A stretch of 64,000 nt of DNA, taken from assembly GCA_029204225.1 (NCBI GenBank), contig CM055100.1:66766485-66830484 (forward strand), read 5' to 3'. Source of the DNA: Diphasiastrum complanatum (Eukaryota; Streptophyta; Lycopodiopsida; Lycopodiales; Lycopodiaceae). Made by a program: the position numbers and the translations under genes. The notes below the pieces were generated by a model that saw nothing but the letters and a program-made list of their open reading frames with translations, did not search any database and was not told the DNA's origin. Within the stretch, counting starts at the first letter, position 1. Each line of letters opens with the position of its first letter. Of this stretch, positions 58,501 to 64,000 are shown piece by piece.

Positions 58501-58718
58501 GTGATACATGCTAAGGCCTTCTGATATTTGATCTTCCATGCATTTGCTTGATCACCATCTTCTAGTTTCAGGTCACAACCTTCTACTACATCCCAAAGAT
58601 CTCTATCTATCAGCATTATCCGGAGTTTTAACTTCCAGATGTAGAAGTTGGAACCATTGAACTTATCAATGATTCTAGTCTCGTTGGATGATGATGAAGA
58701 GCTACCAAGATGAGACAT
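55566..58718 (-). mobile_element. Copia element: gag, protease, integrase, RT N-terminal part
   Basis: Right to left: gag ORF 58718-58044 (224 codons; starts MSHLG, FNGSNFYIWKLKLRIML, TRLHFRRKFFTLGMS); zinc knuckle CRYCKRANHDIKEC (near 58000); protease/GAG-pre-integrase LPRNSSTIHVEDKGAMKI and NLLSVSKITDES (57777-57421); integrase pieces (57300-56700); RT start TWTLVNFPTHKRVIDNKWIFKK, KAQLVAKGFTQVQGVNY, EMHQMDVKTIFLND (56282-55905); and a scrap with LSQETYLKGI (near 55620). It then ends against the integrase of the neighbouring copia remnant. A primer site lies just beyond gag. Confidence 0.8.
58044..58718 (-). CDS. Copia gag, intact first reading frame
   Basis: 224 codons from ATG at 58718. 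UBN2-type gag core with LWDVVEGCDL, KALACITLNLADSQISHVTTC, DALNLLSNLYETHDVTTRLH and LLSSLPKSYEHVVVMISTQLD. The zinc knuckle follows after a frame change. Packages element RNA. Confidence 0.75.
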   Translation of the reverse strand: MSHLGSSSSSSNETRIIDKFNGSNFYIWKLKLRIMLIDRDLWDVVEGCDLKLEDGDQANAWKIKYQKALACITLNLADSQISHVTTCKTSKDALNLLSNLYETHDVTTRLHFRRKFFTLGMSDSTAITSHIKIKYFLDQLSTVGCSIQDDDVVMTLLSSLPKSYEHVVVMISTQLDLTLEKVIGHLLQEMWRKTSGLSIKDKSMARTPRRRTIPRARIKCNSNN

Positions 58719-58770
58719 GATAACAATAATATAAATGGAACAAACTTAATCTCTTAGTTTATTTGAGCTA

Positions 58771-58783
58771 TGCTCTGATACCA
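58771..58783 (-). other. Primer binding site of the minus-strand copia
   Basis: The plus strand reads TGCTCTGATACCA, i.e. TGGTATCAGAGCA on the element strand, complementary to initiator tRNA-Met. It lies 53 bp upstream of the gag start. Confidence 0.85.
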
Positions 58784-58786
58784 ATA

Positions 58787-60282
58787 TGATGGGAGAAATA
58801 GAGATAGAAGCACATGAACGGAGAAGAGAACAGGAATATTGCAGAATAGCTCTCTCGTTTTAATCAGCTGCTAGATGCAAAAACAGTCTAGTAGACAACT
58901 TATTCTAAATGTAATCACATCTTTAAGTGTTCTAATTGCCCAACATGATCTTAAAAATTAACTCATACTCTCAAAAACAAAAGTACAGTCCACCGAAGAG
59001 ATTAAAAATGGTTTGTGTGTGGTATTATTGGAAATCAGATTCAATGTGAAGTTTGGTTCTGAAAGAGCAATGATATCATGAGTTCCTCAGGCGTCAAAAA
59101 CAGCCATCGTCTGATCATAAATTGAGGAGTCGTAGACGTTCGTTCGTGTTCTGATCAGAGTGAGTAAACAAGCGCGATCAAATAGCAATAAAGTGCATTC
59201 AATCACAACAAGCATTCATCTACGTTATACACAGATAGAAAAGCTGCTGCTACTATATTACACTGAAGCACAATACAAATAGCAATTTCAACAAAAAATT
59301 GATGGCGTAACTGAGAGGCTCAAATAATACGTCTCATGGACGGAGCAACCAATAATCTGTGCTTGGATGATCTATTTATAGATTTCATCCATGTATTAAT
59401 TACATTGAATGTTGTCACCTAATCAGGAAAGCCGTTGTACTTGGAAGTATATGGCTTTTGTGACAACTATACATAGTATATACGATCAACAAATCAGGAT
59501 CGTTGATGCGGACGAGGACATCGCAAAATCTCTCAATTCGCATTTTACGTGAAGTGGTTTCTCTCACTTTGCAAATTTTGGGAAGTGGCTGGAAACGTTC
59601 CTCGTTCAAAACAGACAACCTTCAGCATTTTCTCTACTTTTGGGTTTTTGCGAAAAAGCCGAAGGTGCCTTTAAACGAGTTGAAGGTGCCCTTAAAAAGA
59701 CGAAGATGTCTTTAACAGTTCAACTCTCTCGCTCTTTTTGAGAAAATACGAAAAAGTCGAAGGTGCCCTTAAAACAAGTTTAAGCTGTCCTTAAAAAGTT
59801 GGCGAAGGGTGTCTTTAGTAGTTTAACTCTTAAAAATAAAGGACCTTTTGAAATTTTCTCTCTCTTTGCATTTTTCGAAAAAATGCAAAAAAAGTGAAGG
59901 TGTTGAAAAAGTTAAACTGCTGAACTGTGAACAAGTTAACTTCTTCAAAAATAATTGAACGGAAGAAGTCAAAGGTAAGTGTTGCAGTTTTTAGAAAAGT
60001 ATGAAAAATGCAAACTGCGACACTTTGTGTATTTCTGTAGACTATTAAAAAATAATGTGAATCTGCATACTTGTTCTAAATGCAAGTTTGTGGAAGTCCT
60101 TGAAGATGGCCAAGTCTTCAATGACTTCAAGTTATTAAACTTAACATCTGAACTTGAAATTATGATGGCCCTTGGTTACCCTTTGCTGGAGATCAGCCAG
60201 AAGTCCGTTGTAGACGTCCTTCAATAAATTGGTTGTCTAAGTTATGACTCCAAGGAGGCAACTGTGGGCTTAATCTCCAACA
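58787..60282 (-). repeat. 5' LTR of the minus-strand copia (right boundary tentative)
   Basis: Its inner end (TG at 58787) sits 3 bp from the primer site. The outer end is placed at the first good TGTTGGAGATT start on the minus strand (60282), making an LTR of about 1.5 kb. No partner LTR survives in the window, so the length is inferred. Confidence 0.5.
59640..59900. repeat. Recurrent GAAGGTGCCYTTAAA motif within the LTR
   Basis: GAAGGTGCCTTTAAA (59661), GAAGGTGCCCTTAAA (59682 and 59759), GAAGATGTCTTTAAC (59702) and GAAGGGTGTCTTTAG (59804 approx.). Five related words within 160 bp in the probable U3, as enhancer-like LTR repeats often are. Confidence 0.6.
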
Positions 60283-61575
60283 GATTTGAGGTCGCCATAA
60301 ATTCTATGTGGATTTGGGGTATTTCTAGCTCAAATCTTGTATTTTCAAGTATAGAAATTGGATCTTTGTGATTGTGGAAAAAGTACAAAATGGACCAAGA
60401 GTGGATTCTAATCTGACCCTCAAGAGGGATTGGATGTTAGATTTACTTGATCTATTAATCTACTTGAAATTAAGATCAATCTAGATCAATTTTAGACATA
60501 AAATCTTAACAAGAACAATCATTTATGAAGGTAAATGTACTTGCTGGTTTCACACGTTGAAACCTTGTCAGAGTATGGACTGGCAACCTGAAAATAAAGT
60601 ACATTATGATAGAATCTCAAAACAATCAAAACAAATGTAGACAAATAGAGAGAATTACACAAAATTGCTTCCAAAATCAAGATTGATGTTTCATATTGAT
60701 TGTGGCCAAATATGCCTCTATATATACACTTCTTGAAGCTCGAGGTACTGATCATGCATCAGATCTCACACGCGTGAGGATGCCTTGTCATCATCATGCA
60801 ATTTTGACATTTGGATCAAACTTTGGTCCAATTTTCTACTATATGGAGATCTTCCACATGTGTGAGTTGTCCTCTACACATGGGATAAGACACCTATCAA
60901 AAGTATTTGGCTCATGCAATCAATAGATTGATGCCATGTGTCATATATCTAGAAAACTAGTTTTTGGTCTTTTTAGCCACTATGACTTGAATTAAATCAT
61001 ATGTACAAAATATGATTATGGTACATGACAAGTACTCTAGTACCGGCTCCACACAAGTGTGTTTATCCTATATACAAGATTTTTGGCCTCTACCAAGCTT
61101 ATTTTTGCATTTTTCATAGTGATCCTAGCATCAATTTATGTCAAATCACTTGAAGTAGGCTAATTTTAAAAACCACTTACTGGAATGTGGAGACAAAAAT
61201 CACTCTGGTTGTGGATGCTACATTCTATTATGATATATCAAGTTTCTAGCTTTTGCATATAGCTTTTGCTTGATTCAATATTTTGCATTTTTGGAGTAAC
61301 CCTACATTTGATAGAATCTCTTGTTTTTAAGTTGCTAAACTTTTTCAAGAATGTGGTTCAATCTTAGGAGTTAGAAAAAGTTCATTATATTGTGGTTTGA
61401 TCAAGTGTGATCAAGAAATCATCATTCTATGTGCTAGGATTTGCTAGAAGAGAGAAAAGGTGAGGCTAGATTGTTTCCAAATATTTGTGATTTATTCTTG
61501 AGTTCATTTGTTAATTTTTAAGATAGTGCTAAGTGAATTGGAACAGGTTCAAAAAGAAGATCAAATCATTGCAAC
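60283..61575 (+). other. Upstream region of the plus-strand copia gag
   Basis: Likely LTR/leader sequence. TATATATACAC near 60719 could be a promoter on either strand. LTR ends were not located. Confidence 0.3.
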
Positions 61576-62460
61576 ATGGCAACCTCAAGTGGCTTCATGC
61601 TGGAAAGCAATGATAGGCTTACCTCAATCAACTATTCAACTTGGAAGGTGAGGGTGGATTCTTTGCTAGAGATGAATGAGTTGATGGATATTGTTGGAGG
61701 TGTGGAGGAGAGACCTTTGGCACCTCAAGAGTAATTGAGGTATGACAAGAGGGCAAAGAAAGCTCTACACATTATCAAGATGAATGTGATTAATGAACTT
61801 CTCAAGGAATTTGGTAAGTGCACAACATCTAGTGAAGTTTGGGAAACCTTGAAGAAGGTTTATGAGTCCAAGTATACATGTAGGGAGGAGGCAAATTTAA
61901 GTGATCATGCTTTTGTTTTTAGAGTTAAATCTTTGAGTGATAAACTAGCATGTATTAGTGAAAGCATTAAGTATGTGGAGCTTGTTCAAGTTTTTTTTAA
62001 TGGCTTGTTGGATGAACATGCTAATTTGGTGCAAAGTTTTGTGACTCAAATGACATTGCCAAGTATGGAGAACTTCCAAGAGGTCTTGGTAGCTGAAGAT
62101 TTTAGACTCCAAGCAAGAGGAGGATCATCTTCTACATTTTAAGTTGGAGAGGAGGAAGCTATGTTCTCAAAAGGCAATTTCAAGGGAAGAGGCAAAAGCA
62201 AATGGTCAAAAGGCAAGATCAAGGTGAGCCTTCTACTTTAGTTGACAAAAAGAAAGATAGATCCAAGTTGAAATGTTTCTATTGTGGATTCAAAGGACAT
62301 TTTTCTAGTGATTGCTTCAAGAAGAAGAGATCAAGGTGAGAAGAAAACCAATCTAACTCTTGATGAAGATGGTGTTGATGAACAAATTTCAAATGATGCT
62401 TTTGTTATGTCATCCTTGAGTAGTACTCGGAGGTTCTTGAGTTGCTAACCAATCATCAAG
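61576..62460 (+). pseudogene. Copia gag remnant
   Basis: ATG at 61576 begins MATSSGFMLESNDRL, then NYSTWKVRVDSLLEMNELMDIV, a TAA stop at 61734-61736, and continues in frame to 62142 (KKALHIIKMNVINELL, EVWETLKKVYESKYTC, MTLPSMENFQEVLVAEDF). A zinc knuckle CFYCGFKGHFSSDC lies near 62275-62320 in another frame. The element is cut off soon after; no pol follows. Confidence 0.75.
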
Positions 62461-62479
62461 CTACTTTTCTAGCTCATCG

Positions 62480-63527
62480 TTTTGTGGTTCCAGTCTACCT
62501 ATTACATCGATAAAAGATTCCGTATACTAGGCTTGCTTCGTCTCAAATCTGACAGCATCTTTTTACAGGTCTGTAGTTTGGCGATGACTGCATTACTTTT
62601 TATGGAGACAAGAGAAGAGTCTCTGATAGTGGTGGAACGTCCAAATAGAAATCAATTGTCTTTTGATGGTCCGCACACCCTTGCTGATGAGCGTTACGCT
62701 AACTTGATGCTCTTTCCTCTGCTTCTTTGGATGGAGTTGGGCTTGGAGATGTTTTTGCGATTGTTGTAGAGCAGGGACCATGGCCTCATAGGATTGGACG
62801 TTGGCCCTCATGGCATCCATTTCTTGCTGCATCTTTGTCATGTGTTGCTTGGCTTGATCAGCTTTCCTTTGGTTCTGGAGCTCTGCTGCCTCCCTGGCTT
62901 GTTTCTATGTCACGGCAAAGCGATGGTGATGAAGTTGATCCCTTAGCAGTCAATTCAAATCCTTAAGAAGGTCGTGGGTGTGTGAAAGGGTGATGGCTAC
63001 TGGGACATCAAATTTCTCTAGGGCCTTGCCAAGTCTGGCACTGCGAGAATGTCTGAGGATTAAGGGCCCGTAGTGCTATCTGGCTGTGCGGATTGCTCTT
63101 GGGTTGTTGCGTCAAGAGATGGCCCTTTATGATAGAAATCTGGGGGATGGGATCCATCAAGGTATGTTGTATATGTGTGTTTTGGCGACCCACATCCTAG
63201 AAGTGTGATGATTATTTCGCCCCCTTGAGTATCATGTGCCCCGTGATCTGTTGTGGTAGCTGCTGATCCTTTCTTGGCCCCTTTCGGCTACGTCCCGAGG
63301 TGTGAGCTGATCTCCTCAAGTATCTGTGGTAGGGAGAAAGCTTGAAAGATGGCTTCCTCTCCGATAGTGTAGGCTTCTCCTCCATTAATTTTTCATCTGA
63401 GGCATGTGGGCTAGATCTTTAGCTCCCATAGTGAATCTGGATCGAGATCTTGAGAAAGTTTGATCTTCTTGGCTAGTCTAGCAAGATCTACTGCGGTTTT
63501 GCCTTTCCCCTTAGCGTCCTTCACCAT
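62480..63527 (-). pseudogene. Unidentified coding-like remnant, minus strand
   Basis: From an ATG at 63527 the minus strand reads MVKDAKGKGKTAVDLARLAK followed by stops and frame changes. Further on is a Gln/Met-rich coiled-coil-like stretch (MTKMQQEMDAMRANVQ, 62841-62740). Composition is more balanced than the flanks. It may be an old gypsy gag, but no knuckle or capsid motif was found. Confidence 0.3.
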
Positions 63528-64000
63528 TGTGATAAGTTTAAGCCCAAAAAGTACTTAAATTTTCTAAAATAGTGAGTTCAAAGCTAAAAAGAGCAAGAAT
63601 ATTTGTTAGCTAGTGAGCTCTGAAAATGTTTGGATGGCCTATGAGAATGCTTTGGGTATATGCTTGGGAACGCTAGAAATTTTCAGAACAATTTCGGCAG
63701 CATCTCCTTAGCAAATGAGTGTTTTAGTTCATTCCACGTCCTTTTATACACCCCCACCTCCAAATTTGGGGAACATAGATGTTAGGTATCAGATGACTAA
63801 AAAGGACATTCTAAGACCAATGGTGATAGTGACGAACTCAGATGGCATTCACAAGTGTGGCAAACTCAAACAAGGGAAAAAATGGCCAAAAAACTTAGTT
63901 CAACTCAAGAATCACTTAAACTCAATTTCTGGGAATTCGGGATCTAGGTTTGTTTGACAATAGATTTATTACATAGATAAATAAGTGGGTCCCACCACTC
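63528..64000. other. Unassigned end of window
   Basis: No recognised gene or element. A short open frame at 63715-63957 has no family I recognise. Confidence 0.3.

Noticed and set aside
1-64000. CRISPR arrays, rRNA genes, functional tRNA genes
   Set aside because: No regularly spaced repeats, rRNA core sequences or foldable tRNA genes were seen.

Overview
The window is nuclear DNA of a land plant. It has spliced genes with GT-AG introns, plant-type Ty1/copia and Ty3/gypsy (chromovirus) retrotransposons, a plant hAT transposon of the BED/DUF659/dimerisation type, and a member of a plant-specific kinase-regulator family. The very long repeat-filled intron and high load of decayed retroelements suggest a large-genome lineage such as a fern or gymnosperm, but the sequence alone does not settle this. 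Only two host genes are supported; most of the rest is mobile DNA of several ages.

Region 1 (1-19015): the 3' half of a gene for the nucleolar U3-associated protein Nrap/NOL6 (yeast Utp22), plus strand. Ten exons are placed with matching splice phases, giving about 397 C-terminal residues. The intron between the exons ending at 3312 and starting at 18241 is 14,928 bp. It holds a nest of transposons: an internally deleted antisense copia copy (about 4050-6596); a remnant at 6602-7304; and a hAT element (7313-18202) with an 8-bp target duplication, CATATAGC. That hAT element is itself interrupted by a young complete chromovirus (10008-16230) with 358-bp LTRs differing at one base and a 5-bp duplication, GATAG. 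The hAT element ends 38 bp before the next exon.

Region 2 (19016-44700): a retroelement graveyard. It contains a copia copy with both LTRs (20949-25415), a copia integrase scrap (26440-26680), two 80-bp tRNA-derived retroposons with long target duplications (28486-28566 and 29041-29119), a badly mutated chromovirus (about 30120-33860), a second gypsy lineage (36624-38220) fused to a copia copy (38225-40385), and a minus-strand copia with an intact RT/RNase H reading frame (41486-43292).

Region 3 (44700-51480): a single-exon gene for a 432-residue BKI1/MAKR-like membrane-associated kinase regulator (47285-48583). A GC-rich upstream segment has two strong ACGT (G-box/ABRE) elements. Flanking DNA shows little else except a GC-rich hairpin at 50228-50263.

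Region 4 (51490-64000): stacked, mostly minus-strand copia remnants with repeated internal deletions, one LTR with a repeated internal motif, a plus-strand copia gag at 61576, and a minus-strand coding-like remnant near the end.

The host genes do not form an operon or pathway. The main biological question is how the rRNA-processing gene is expressed through a 15-kb intron carrying a young sense-oriented LTR retrotransposon.
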